A stretch of 14,014 nt of DNA, from the NCBI GenBank assembly GCA_021768985.1, contig JAETTR010000015.1, positions 1-14,014 on the forward strand, in the 5' to 3' direction. This DNA is from Bacillota bacterium (GTDB lineage Bacteria; Bacillota; Clostridia; Christensenellales; Borkfalkiaceae). This document shows, piece by piece, positions 5,871-12,453 of the stretch (the stretch's first letter is position 1; every line of letters begins with the position of its first letter). The position numbers and the translations under genes are program-made. The notes below the pieces were generated by a model. That model saw nothing but the letters and a program-made list of their open reading frames with translations, ran no database searches and was not told the DNA's origin.

Positions 5871-8279
5871 ATGTTAATCCCTTTGTGTTGGTTAAAAGAT
5901 TACGTGGAGATCGGCGTTTCCGCCGAAGAATTACAGAATAAACTCTTTTCCTGCGGGTTCGAGGTCGAGGAGCTCACCCGACTCGGAAAGGACGTGACGG
6001 GGGTCGTCGCGGGCAGAATCACAAAGTGCGAAAAGCACCCCGACGCGGATCGGCTCACCGTCTGCAAGGTCGATTGCGGCAAGTACGGCGAAAAGCAGAT
6101 TTGCACCGCCGCGACGAACGTGTTCGAGGGCGCGCTCGTGCCCTGCGCGCTCGACGGCGCGACCGTGCTCCACGAGGGCGGGATTCAGAAGATCAAGAAC
6201 GGGAAACTCCGCGGCGTCGCTTCCGAGGGCATGTTCTGTTCGGGCGAGGAGCTCGGCATCAACGACGACTTTTACGACGGCGCCGAGGTGAACGGCATTC
6301 TCATTCTGCGCGAAGAGGACGCGGTTTTGGGGCAGGATATCCGCGAGATCGTCGGGCTCGACGACTGGCTGTTCGACATCGCCGTCACCGCCAACCGCCC
6401 CGATTGCCAGAGCGTTCTGGGCATGGCGCGCGAGGTCGCGGCGATTCTTCGCACTCCCTTGAAATTTCCCGCGCTCGATTTCACGCCCGTCAAGACGGAC
6501 GTGAAAATTCCCGTTACGGTAAAAGAACCCGCGCTCTGCCCCCGCTACGTCGGGCATTTCGTGACCGACGTAAAGATCGGCAGATCGCCGCAGTGGCTGC
6601 GCCGCCGTCTGGCATTGTGCGGGATCCGCAGTATCTCCGATATCGTCGATATCACCAATTTCGTGCTTCTGGAAATGGGTCAGCCCATGCACGCGTTCGA
6701 CCGCTCGTACCTGCGCGGCGGCGAGATCGTCGTGCGGCGCGCCGAAGCGGGGGAGAAGATCGTCACCCTCGACGAAAAAGAATTTACCCTTACGCCCGAA
6801 AATCTGTTGGTTTGCGATCGGGAGCGCGGCGTCGCGCTCGCGGGGATCATGGGCGGATTGAACAGCGAAATCAAGCCGGACACGACGGAAGTGTTCTTCG
6901 AGGCGGCAAAGTTCGCCCGCGACAGCGTGCGCAAGACCTCCCGCGCGCTCGGTCAGCGGAGCGAATCCTCCGCACGGTTCGAGAAGGGGGTGGACGCTTC
7001 TACTCCCGAAATCGCCATGAAACGCGCGTTGCATCTGGTGGAAGAGCTCGGGTGCGGCAAACCGACGGACTACGGAACGGACGTGCTGAACGCCGATCTC
7101 ACGCCGAAGATCGTGACGACCGATTGCGCGCAGATCAACGCGTTGCTCGGAATCGAGGTGCCGGAAGAGGAGGTGATCGCCGTTCTGACCCGCTTGCAGT
7201 TCGCCGTGCATAAAGACGGAAAAAACGGGAAGCTCGTCGTCGGCGTGCCCCTCTGGCGGGAGGACGTCGACGGTTGGGCGGATCTTGCGGAGGAGGTGAT
7301 CCGCTCCTACGGGTACGAGCACATTCAGCCCGCTTTCCTCGAAAACGCGACGGTTACGCGGGGCGGACTGACGACCGCGCAAAAGCAGGAGCTGAAATTC
7401 AAGAACGTTCTTGCGCGTCAGGGATTTTACGAAGCCTGCAACTATTCCTTCTCTTCGCCCAGGGATTTCGATTTGCTGCGTTTTCCCGCGGACGCGCCCG
7501 AACGCCGCGCGGTGACCATCCGCAACCCGATCGGCGAGGACCTTTCGGTGATGCGCACCACGCTGATTCCCACCATGCTGCAAAATATCGTGCGCAATGT
7601 GCGGCGCGGCAACGAATCGGGCGGACTCTTCGAGCTCGCGAACGTATTCCTCGCCGAAGAACTGCCGTTGAAAGCGTTGCCCGACGAGCGGAAAACCTGC
7701 GTCATCGGACTCTGGGGCGAGGGGGATTTCTTCGATTTGAAGGGCGCGACGGAAGCGATCGCCGAAGCGTTCGGATTGAATCTGACGTATGAAAAGGGAA
7801 GCAAGCCCTTCCTGCACCCCGGAATCACCGCAATCGTAAAGCTGGGCGAAAAAGAGGTCGGATACCTCGGGGAACTGCACCCCGAAATCGCCGCCGAACT
7901 CGCGCTCGAAAAGAAAGTCTATCTGTGCGAGCTCGATTATCGCGCGCTTTCGAAGAAATTCGCCAAAGATATTACCTACCGTAATCCGAATAAATTCCCC
8001 GACGTGGAGCGGGATATCGCCGTCGTCGTGGCGGAAGAGGTGACCTGCGCGCAGGTGCGGGAATGCATTCTCCACGCCTGCAAGGCGGCGAAGGAAGCGG
8101 AGCTGTTCGACGTTTACCGCAGCGACAAGCTCGGCAAGGAGAAAAAGAGCATGGCGCTCCGCATCACCTTCTCGCCCGACGAAAAGGCGGAAAAGCCGCT
8201 TTCGCCCGAGGCGGTGGACGGGTTCTTCAACAAAATCCTGGGGAATCTGAAATATAAGCTCGGCGCGGAACTGCGGTAA
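5871..8279 (+). CDS. pheT: Phenylalanine-tRNA ligase beta subunit
   Basis: The 802-aa beta subunit, normal length for the bacterial family. It holds an N-terminal EMAPII-like tRNA-binding OB domain (about 40-150), the B3/B4 editing region that hydrolyses mischarged Tyr-tRNA-Phe (about 210-380, with FEAAKFARDSVRKTSRALG), the B5 domain (about 400-480), a catalytic-like core and the C-terminal ferredoxin-fold anticodon-binding domain (about 705-802, from NKFPDVERDIAVVV). The start is ATG 5871, six bases after the pheS stop; the ribosome site CAGGAG lies in the last codons of pheS, so the pair is coupled. A strong terminator follows at 8297. Confidence 0.97.
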   Translation: MLIPLCWLKDYVEIGVSAEELQNKLFSCGFEVEELTRLGKDVTGVVAGRITKCEKHPDADRLTVCKVDCGKYGEKQICTAATNVFEGALVPCALDGATVLHEGGIQKIKNGKLRGVASEGMFCSGEELGINDDFYDGAEVNGILILREEDAVLGQDIREIVGLDDWLFDIAVTANRPDCQSVLGMAREVAAILRTPLKFPALDFTPVKTDVKIPVTVKEPALCPRYVGHFVTDVKIGRSPQWLRRRLALCGIRSISDIVDITNFVLLEMGQPMHAFDRSYLRGGEIVVRRAEAGEKIVTLDEKEFTLTPENLLVCDRERGVALAGIMGGLNSEIKPDTTEVFFEAAKFARDSVRKTSRALGQRSESSARFEKGVDASTPEIAMKRALHLVEELGCGKPTDYGTDVLNADLTPKIVTTDCAQINALLGIEVPEEEVIAVLTRLQFAVHKDGKNGKLVVGVPLWREDVDGWADLAEEVIRSYGYEHIQPAFLENATVTRGGLTTAQKQELKFKNVLARQGFYEACNYSFSSPRDFDLLRFPADAPERRAVTIRNPIGEDLSVMRTTLIPTMLQNIVRNVRRGNESGGLFELANVFLAEELPLKALPDERKTCVIGLWGEGDFFDLKGATEAIAEAFGLNLTYEKGSKPFLHPGITAIVKLGEKEVGYLGELHPEIAAELALEKKVYLCELDYRALSKKFAKDITYRNPNKFPDVERDIAVVVAEEVTCAQVRECILHACKAAKEAELFDVYRSDKLGKEKKSMALRITFSPDEKAEKPLSPEAVDGFFNKILGNLKYKLGAELR

Positions 8280-8296
8280 AAAAGAAAATAAAAAAT

Positions 8297-8330
8297 AATC
8301 CCCCCCTTCTACGAGAAGGAGGGGATTTTA
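8297..8330 (+). terminator. Terminator after pheT
   Basis: AATCCCC-C-CCTTCT pairs with AGAAGG-A-GGGGATT around the loop ACG, with one C/A mismatch. The 3' arm merges into TTTT. It ends the pheST operon 18 bases after the pheT stop. Confidence 0.9.
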
Positions 8331-8668
8331 TTAAAGAGCAATCTATCACAATGTATTACCGAGTTTCGTTAAATCTGGGGGGATAAATGAGAAGCTTGAA
8401 AATCACAGTGCGAACAACCACTCTCCCAAAAGGGCAAGTTAAAGCAAACATTTATGTTTACATATAACATTATAAATGATTGTACAAAAACCGTCAAGAG
8501 AAGTTTGGAAAAATTCTTGTCACATTTAAAAATGATAATGCTTGACAAATTTTTTGAAAAAATAAAATAAATCGGCATAAAACGTGAAAAAACTGTCGAT
8601 TTTGATCTAAAATAACTATAATATTTTAGATTTTATTAAAATAAATATTTCGGATCGCCTTTGTTTGA
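8331..8668. other. AT-rich spacer with no convincing gene
   Basis: About 340 bases, much more AT-rich than the genes around it. It contains a 26-codon ORF at 8387 and a dyad CATTTAT...ATAAATG around 8449-8480. TTGACA at 8542-8547 has TAAAAT 15 bases downstream (8563-8568), a poor-spacing promoter. An AT-only hairpin ATCTAAAAT/ATTTTAGAT lies around 8605-8631 with a TATAAT inside it. None of these amounts to a supported gene. The base composition suggests either a regulatory spacer or an old insertion remnant. Confidence 0.5.
8387..8467 (+). CDS. Possible 26-aa peptide ORF, doubtful
   Basis: ATG 8387 opens 26 codons ending at TAA 8465. A purine run GGGGGGA lies four to five bases upstream and could act as a ribosome site, though it is not a standard AGGAGG. 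The peptide begins MRSLKITVRTTTLPKG and ends with a hydrophobic ANIYVYI. I recognise no family. It sits in the AT-rich spacer after the pheT terminator and has no clear promoter of its own. A chance ORF is as likely as a real small protein. Confidence 0.15.
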   Translation: MRSLKITVRTTTLPKGQVKANIYVYI

Positions 8669-8724
8669 CGGGCTTTCGCGCTCTTTTCGGCGGGAGAGGC
8701 CATATCTTGTGGCGGAAAGTCCCG
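8669..8724 (+). ncRNA. Candidate structured RNA: three-way junction in a GC-rich island
   Basis: A short GC-rich island inside the AT-rich spacer can fold compactly. P1 is CGGG-CTTTC (8669-8677) with GAAAG-T-CCCG (8715-8724), nine pairs and one bulged T. P2 is CTCT/AGAG (8681-8684 with 8695-8698), extendable by U-G pairs. P3 is GCCA/TGGC (8699-8702 with 8710-8713) around a seven-base loop. The match to riboswitch classes I know is poor. It could also be a remnant, or DNA-level structure next to the NrdR-like boxes. The orientation is assumed from the neighbouring genes. Confidence 0.3.
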
Positions 8725-8727
8725 ATT

Positions 8728-8774
8728 TTACCATATTTTGTATGAAAAATCACAAAAAACACAATATTTAGTGG
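8728..8774. promoter_or_regulatory. Pair of NrdR-box-like operators upstream of pflA
   Basis: Two 16-base sites resemble the NrdR box consensus ACACWATATWTWGTGT. The right one, ACACAATATTTAGTGG (8759-8774), matches 15 of 16. The left one, TTACCATATTTTGTAT (8728-8743), matches 12 of 16. Their starts are 31 bases apart, three helical turns, which is the known spacing of paired NrdR boxes. They lie about 40 bases upstream of the pfl -35 box. NrdR is the ATP/dATP-sensing repressor of ribonucleotide reductase genes; none of those is in the window. A Rex-type site overlaps the left box as an alternative reading. Confidence 0.5.
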
Positions 8775-8812
8775 TTTTTAAAAAATATTTCGGAAAATAT
8801 AGCGGATTTTTC

Positions 8813-8841
8813 TTGACAAGTCGCGCGCAGGGTGATATGAT
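8813..8841 (+). promoter_or_regulatory. Promoter of the pflAB operon
   Basis: TTGACA (8813-8818) is exact and TATGAT (8836-8841) is one base from consensus, with a 17-base spacer. Transcription would start around 8848, just before the ZTP riboswitch. Confidence 0.88.
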
Positions 8842-8858
8842 ATGGACACATTCGAAAA

Positions 8859-8959
8859 ACTCTTCGGCGACTGACGAGCAAGGCGGGGAACCGCGTGGAA
8901 CCGAAAGAGCGTTTTAAGCCGTTCGTCTGGGCAGTTTTTCATGCGGAAACTGTCCTTTT
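8859..8959 (+). ncRNA. ZTP/ZMP riboswitch (pfl motif) with overlapping terminator
   Basis: The two conserved halves of the pfl motif are present: CGACTGACG (8868-8876) on the 5' side and CCGTTCGTCTGGGCA (8919-8933) on the 3' side. P1 pairs CTCTT and CGG (8860-8867) with CCG and AAGAG (8901-8909). An inner hairpin GCGG-GGAA-CCGC lies at 8883-8894. The pseudoknot can form between GACG (8873-8876) and CGTC (8924-8927); the usual motif has GGCG and CGCC there, so this is a compensatory change. The class binds ZMP/ZTP, which builds up when 10-formyl-tetrahydrofolate is short, and turns on one-carbon and purine genes. Its presence before pflA matches the context that gave the motif its name. Confidence 0.9.
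8929..8959 (+). terminator. ZTP riboswitch expression platform terminator
   Basis: GGGCAGTTTTT (8929-8939) pairs with GGAAACTGTCC (8945-8955), including G-U pairs, and is followed by TTTT. The left arm begins with the GGGCA of the aptamer's conserved 3' strand, so ligand binding should block terminator formation and let pflA be transcribed. Confidence 0.87.
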
Positions 8960-8989
8960 ATTATCTCATCGGGGTCGGAATGGAAAGAA

Positions 8990-9697
8990 ATGGGTAGAAT
9001 TCATTCGCTGGAATCGTTCGGCACGGTAGACGGACCGGGAATCCGCTTCGTCGTGTTTGCGCAGGGCTGTCCCATGCGTTGCAAATATTGCCATAACCCC
9101 GACACCTGGGGGGAGGGCGGAAGAGAGATTTCGGCGGAAGAGCTTGCAAAAGAGGTTTTGCGGTACCGCGGGTACTTCGGGCAAAAGGGCGGCGTGACCG
9201 TTTCGGGCGGCGAGCCCATGCTTCAACCCGAATTTTTTGCGGAGCTGTTCGCAATTTTGAAGTCGGAAGGGATTCATACCTGTCTGGATACTTCGGGGAT
9301 CTGTTTTCGGGAATCGGACGAACGGTACGCGAAGCTGATTGCGCTGACCGATCTCGTTCTGCTCGATATCAAGCATATCGACGAGGAAGCGCACGTCGCG
9401 CTGACGGGTTGCAGCGGGGAAGCGCCTCGCGCGTTTGCAAGGTATTTGAGCGGGATCAGAAAACCCGTCTGGATTCGCCACGTGCTCGTTCCGGGGATTA
9501 CGGACGACGACGGCGCATTGCGCAGATTGCGGAAATTTATCGATACGCTGGATACGGTGGAGCGGGTGGAAGTGTTGCCCTATCACACGATGGGAGAAGC
9601 GAAGTACGAAAAGCTGGGGATCGGATACCCGTTGAAGGGCACGCCGACTCCGACCAAGGAGCGCGTGGAGAACGCGCGGCGGATTTTAACGGAGTAG
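8990..9697 (+). CDS. pflA: Pyruvate formate-lyase activating enzyme (radical SAM)
   Basis: A 235-aa radical SAM enzyme that generates the glycyl radical on PflB, using SAM and a [4Fe-4S] cluster under anaerobic conditions. The N-terminus IHSLESFGTVDGPGIRFVVF (4-23) is the PflA signature. The cluster cysteines CxxxCxxC are C27, C31 and C34, followed by HNPDTW. The SAM-binding GGEP motif is at 73-76, and DIKHID occurs mid-protein. The length fits the family (about 245 aa). The ribosome site is weak (GGAAAG close to ATG 8990). A five-codon ATG...TAG frame at 8980-8997 overlaps the start and may be chance. The activase gene precedes pflB, the reverse of the Escherichia coli order. Confidence 0.95.
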   Translation: MGRIHSLESFGTVDGPGIRFVVFAQGCPMRCKYCHNPDTWGEGGREISAEELAKEVLRYRGYFGQKGGVTVSGGEPMLQPEFFAELFAILKSEGIHTCLDTSGICFRESDERYAKLIALTDLVLLDIKHIDEEAHVALTGCSGEAPRAFARYLSGIRKPVWIRHVLVPGITDDDGALRRLRKFIDTLDTVERVEVLPYHTMGEAKYEKLGIGYPLKGTPTPTKERVENARRILTE

Positions 9698-9704
9698 TTT
9701 TACC

Positions 9705-9731
9705 CATTCCCCTTGAACGGGGGAATCCGAA
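9705..9731 (+). other. Hairpin between pflA and pflB
   Basis: ATTCCCC and GGGGGAAT pair around a loop of five to six bases (TTGAAC) in the 68-base gap between the genes. Only a short AT-rich tail (AAATAAATT) follows, so it is unlikely to be a full terminator. It may act as an RNA processing or stability element that raises pflB relative to pflA. Confidence 0.45.
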
Positions 9732-9765
9732 ATAAATTACGATACGAGAGGTAGGAGAAATAGAT

Positions 9766-12018
9766 ATGAACGAAAGAGAGTGGCGCGGATTCGAGCGCGG
9801 AAAATGGAGCGATGAGATCAACGTGCGCGATTTTATTCAGCGCAATTATACCCCGTACGAGGGCGACGGCGCATTCCTCGCTCCCGCAACCGAGGCGACG
9901 GCGAAGCTCTGGGAGCAGGTGCTCGAGCTGTCGCGCGAAGAGCGCGCCCGCGGCGGCGTGTACGACGCGGACACCGAGGTCATTTCCCGCGTGAACAGCC
10001 ACAAGGCGGGATATTTCGATAAAAATCTGGAAAAGATCGTGGGACTGCAGACGGACGCGCCCTTCAAGCGCGGGCTTCTTCCCTTCGGCGGAATCCGCAT
10101 GGCGGAGGAATCGCTGAATATGTACGGCTACGCGCTCAGCCCGCGGGTCAAGGATATCTGCACCTATCGCAAGACGCACAACGACGGCGTGTACGACGCG
10201 TACACCCCCGAAATGCGGCGCGCCCGCACGGCGCATATTTTAACGGGCTTGCCCGATACCTACGGGCGGGGCAGAATCGTGGGCGATTACCGCCGCGTCG
10301 CGCTGTACGGGGTGGATTATCTGATCCGCAAGAAGGAAGAGGACAAGCTTCTGCGCGACGGCGACATGACGCCCGACAAGATCCGCGACAGAGAGGAGCT
10401 CTCCGAGCAGATCAAGGCGTTAAAGGCGCTCAAAGAGATGGCGGCGGAATACGGCTACGATATCTCCGCGCCCGCCGCGAACGCGAAAGAAGCGGTGCAA
10501 TGGCTGTACTTCGGGTATCTTGCCGCCGTGAAGGATCAGAACGGCGCGGCAATGAGCATCGGCAGGAACTCCACCTTCCTCGATATCTATATCCAGCGCG
10601 ATCTGGACGAGGGCGTCATTACCGAGTTGGAGGCGCAGGAGCTGATGGATCACTTCGTGATGAAGCTCCGCGTCGTGAAATTCATGCGCACCAAGGAATA
10701 CAACGCGCTGTTCAGCGGCGATCCCACGTGGGTCACCGAATCGATCGGCGGTATGGGGGTGGACGGCAGAACGCTCGTAACGAAAAACAGCTTCCGCATT
10801 CTGCACACCCTCGTCAACCTCGGTCCCGCGCCCGAGCCCAACCTCACCGTGCTCTGGTCGAAGGACCTGCCCGAAAACTTTAAAAAGTTCTGCGCCGAAA
10901 CTTCGGTAAAAACTTCGGCGATCCAGTACGAGAGCGACGATCTGATGCGCCCCGAAATGGGCGACGATTATTGCATCGCCTGTTGCGTTTCCTGTATGCG
11001 CGTGGGAAAGGACATGCAGTTCTTCGGCGCGCGCGCCAATTTGGCAAAGTGCCTGCTGTACGCGATCAACGGCGGCAAGGACGAGCTCGTGAAGGACAAA
11101 AAGACGGGTCTGCCCTTGCAGGTCTCCCCCGAGTTCGAACCGATCACGGGCGACGGCGCGCTCGACTTCGACGAGGTGTTGAAGAAGTACGACGAAATGA
11201 TGACCTGGCTCGCGGGGCTGTACGTGAACGTGCTCAACGTCATTCACTACATGCACGACAAATACAGCTACGAGGCGCTTGAAATGGCGTTGCACGACAC
11301 CCAAGTGCGTCGGTTCTTCGCCACGGGTATCGCGGGGCTCTCCTGCGCGGCGGACAGCCTTTCCGCGATTAAATACGCCAAGGTGTACCCCGTACGCAAC
11401 GAATTCGGCATCGTGACCGATTTCAGAATCGAAGGGGATTTCCCCAAATACGGCAACAACGACGACCGCGTGGACGAGCTTGCGGTCTGGCTCGTGAAAA
11501 CGTTTATGAACAAGATTGCAAGTCACAAGACCTACCGCGAATCGGTCGCGACGACTTCCATTCTGACGATCACTTCGAACGTGGTGTACGGCAAGAACAC
11601 GGGCAACACGCCAGACGGCAGAAGGGCGGGGGAACCGCTCGCGCCCGGCGCAAACCCCATGCACGGACGGGATTCGAACGGCGCGCTCGCTTCCCTCGAA
11701 TCGGTCGCGAAGCTGCCTTACGAATATTCGCGCGACGGGATTTCGAATACGTTCAGCATCACGCCGCACTCCCTCGGGAAAGAGCTCGAAGCGCAGAAAG
11801 AAAATCTCGTTACCATGCTCGACGGATATATGGCGGGCGGCGGGCACCATTTAAACGTAAACGTGTTCAACCGCGATACGTTGCTGGACGCGCAGGCACA
11901 CCCCGAGAAATATCCCCAGCTCACCATTCGCGTCAGCGGTTACGCCGTCAATTTCATCAAGCTCACCAAGCAGCAGCAGGACGACGTCATCTCCCGCACC
12001 ATTCACGAAAGCATGTAA
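9766..12018 (+). CDS. pflB: Pyruvate formate-lyase (formate C-acetyltransferase)
   Basis: A 750-aa glycyl-radical enzyme converting pyruvate and CoA to acetyl-CoA and formate. The tandem active-site cysteines are C406-C407 in IACCVSCM, which separates true PFL from glycerol or choline-type relatives that have a single Cys. The radical glycine is G725 in RVSGYAVNF near the C-terminus. GNTPDGRRAGEPLAPGANP and SNTFSITPHSLG are also typical PFL segments. The length is close to that of the E. coli enzyme (760 aa). GTAGGAGA lies just upstream of ATG 9766 as a strong ribosome site, much better than that of pflA and consistent with more product than activase. A strong terminator follows. The enzyme is oxygen-sensitive, so this implies an anaerobe. 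Confidence 0.97.
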   Translation: MNEREWRGFERGKWSDEINVRDFIQRNYTPYEGDGAFLAPATEATAKLWEQVLELSREERARGGVYDADTEVISRVNSHKAGYFDKNLEKIVGLQTDAPFKRGLLPFGGIRMAEESLNMYGYALSPRVKDICTYRKTHNDGVYDAYTPEMRRARTAHILTGLPDTYGRGRIVGDYRRVALYGVDYLIRKKEEDKLLRDGDMTPDKIRDREELSEQIKALKALKEMAAEYGYDISAPAANAKEAVQWLYFGYLAAVKDQNGAAMSIGRNSTFLDIYIQRDLDEGVITELEAQELMDHFVMKLRVVKFMRTKEYNALFSGDPTWVTESIGGMGVDGRTLVTKNSFRILHTLVNLGPAPEPNLTVLWSKDLPENFKKFCAETSVKTSAIQYESDDLMRPEMGDDYCIACCVSCMRVGKDMQFFGARANLAKCLLYAINGGKDELVKDKKTGLPLQVSPEFEPITGDGALDFDEVLKKYDEMMTWLAGLYVNVLNVIHYMHDKYSYEALEMALHDTQVRRFFATGIAGLSCAADSLSAIKYAKVYPVRNEFGIVTDFRIEGDFPKYGNNDDRVDELAVWLVKTFMNKIASHKTYRESVATTSILTITSNVVYGKNTGNTPDGRRAGEPLAPGANPMHGRDSNGALASLESVAKLPYEYSRDGISNTFSITPHSLGKELEAQKENLVTMLDGYMAGGGHHLNVNVFNRDTLLDAQAHPEKYPQLTIRVSGYAVNFIKLTKQQQDDVISRTIHESM

Positions 12019-12032
12019 CCCAATCGAACGAT

Positions 12033-12067
12033 AAAAGAAACGGCGGAATTTTCCGCCGTTTCTTTTT
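12033..12067. terminator. Terminator after pflB
   Basis: AAAAGAAACGGCGGA pairs with TCCGCCGTTTCTTTT around a short AT loop, with T-runs on the 3' side and A-runs on the 5' side. The symmetry means it could work in both directions. Confidence 0.93.
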
Positions 12068-12108
12068 ACAAACAAGTTAATAAACGTACGAAAATTACGA
12101 TTGTTTTG

Positions 12109-12114
12109 TAAAAT
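12109..12114 (+). promoter_or_regulatory. Possible -10 box for the small XRE gene
   Basis: TAAAAT lies 30 bases upstream of ATG 12144. No good -35 hexamer is found at 16-18 bases; the best is GTACGA at 12086-12091. The CGTACG palindrome and repeated TACGA/TTACGA just upstream might be an operator for the XRE product, but this is weak. Confidence 0.3.
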
Positions 12115-12143
12115 ATATCTGCAAGATTTCGAAGGAGTGCGGT

Positions 12144-12356
12144 ATGAAATCGTTCGGAAAAGAGCTGAAACAACTTCGTAAGGAATTTGAGCTTACGCAA
12201 AAAGCATTGGCGAAAGCAACGGGAATTACGCAATCGCAAATCAGTTATTATGAATGCGGAAAGCATTCTCCTTCGATAGAGGACTGTATCGTGCTCGCGG
12301 ATTTTTTCGGCATTTCGCTCGACGAATTGGTAGGGCGGGAAGCAAAATGGCTGTAA
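12144..12356 (+). CDS. Small XRE-family helix-turn-helix regulator
   Basis: A 70-aa protein that is little more than one Cro/C1-type HTH domain (residues 5-63). The recognition region is TQKALAKATGITQSQISYYECGKHSPS, followed by the usual fourth helix LADFFGISLDELVG. There is no effector or dimerisation domain. AAGGAG lies eight bases before ATG 12144. It stands alone between the pflB terminator and the next promoter. Such single-domain regulators often repress their own gene or belong to phage, plasmid or toxin-antitoxin units, but no partner toxin or phage gene is seen here, so its target is unknown. Confidence 0.9.
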   Translation: MKSFGKELKQLRKEFELTQKALAKATGITQSQISYYECGKHSPSIEDCIVLADFFGISLDELVGREAKWL

Positions 12357-12368
12357 CGGAGAGGTCGC

Positions 12369-12389
12369 CCTCCCGCAAAGCGGGTAGAG
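12369..12389 (+). other. GC-rich hairpin after the small XRE gene
   Basis: CCTCCCGC and GCGGGTAGAGG form a stem around an AAA loop 12 bases after the XRE stop. No T-run follows, so it may be a weak or factor-dependent terminator, or simply a stability element. Confidence 0.35.
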
Positions 12390-12418
12390 GAGGTTGCGCT
12401 TTATCCGTGAAGTTTCGT

Positions 12419-12447
12419 TTGCCTTTTTCCGCGAACCGTGCTATAAT
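12419..12447 (+). promoter_or_regulatory. Promoter placing +1 at the start codon of the zinc-ribbon gene
   Basis: TTGCCT (12419-12424) and an exact TATAAT (12442-12447) have a 17-base spacer, and TGC precedes the -10 as an extended -10 element. Seven bases past the -10 box is the A of ATG 12454, so the mRNA would have no leader. Confidence 0.65.
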
Positions 12448-12453
12448 GCAGTC

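Noticed and set aside
5931..8075. 714-codon open frame on the - strand opposite pheT
   Set aside because: This is a shadow of pheT caused by codon bias; there are no recognisable domains and pheT covers the region fully.
8980..8997. Five-codon ATG...TAG frame overlapping the pflA start
   Set aside because: Too short to judge; probably chance, though it could slightly affect pflA initiation.
12394..12453. TTG-initiated N-terminal extension of the zinc-ribbon protein
   Set aside because: AGGAGG touches the TTG with no spacer, the extension lies over a consensus promoter, and its sequence is unlike the rest of the protein.
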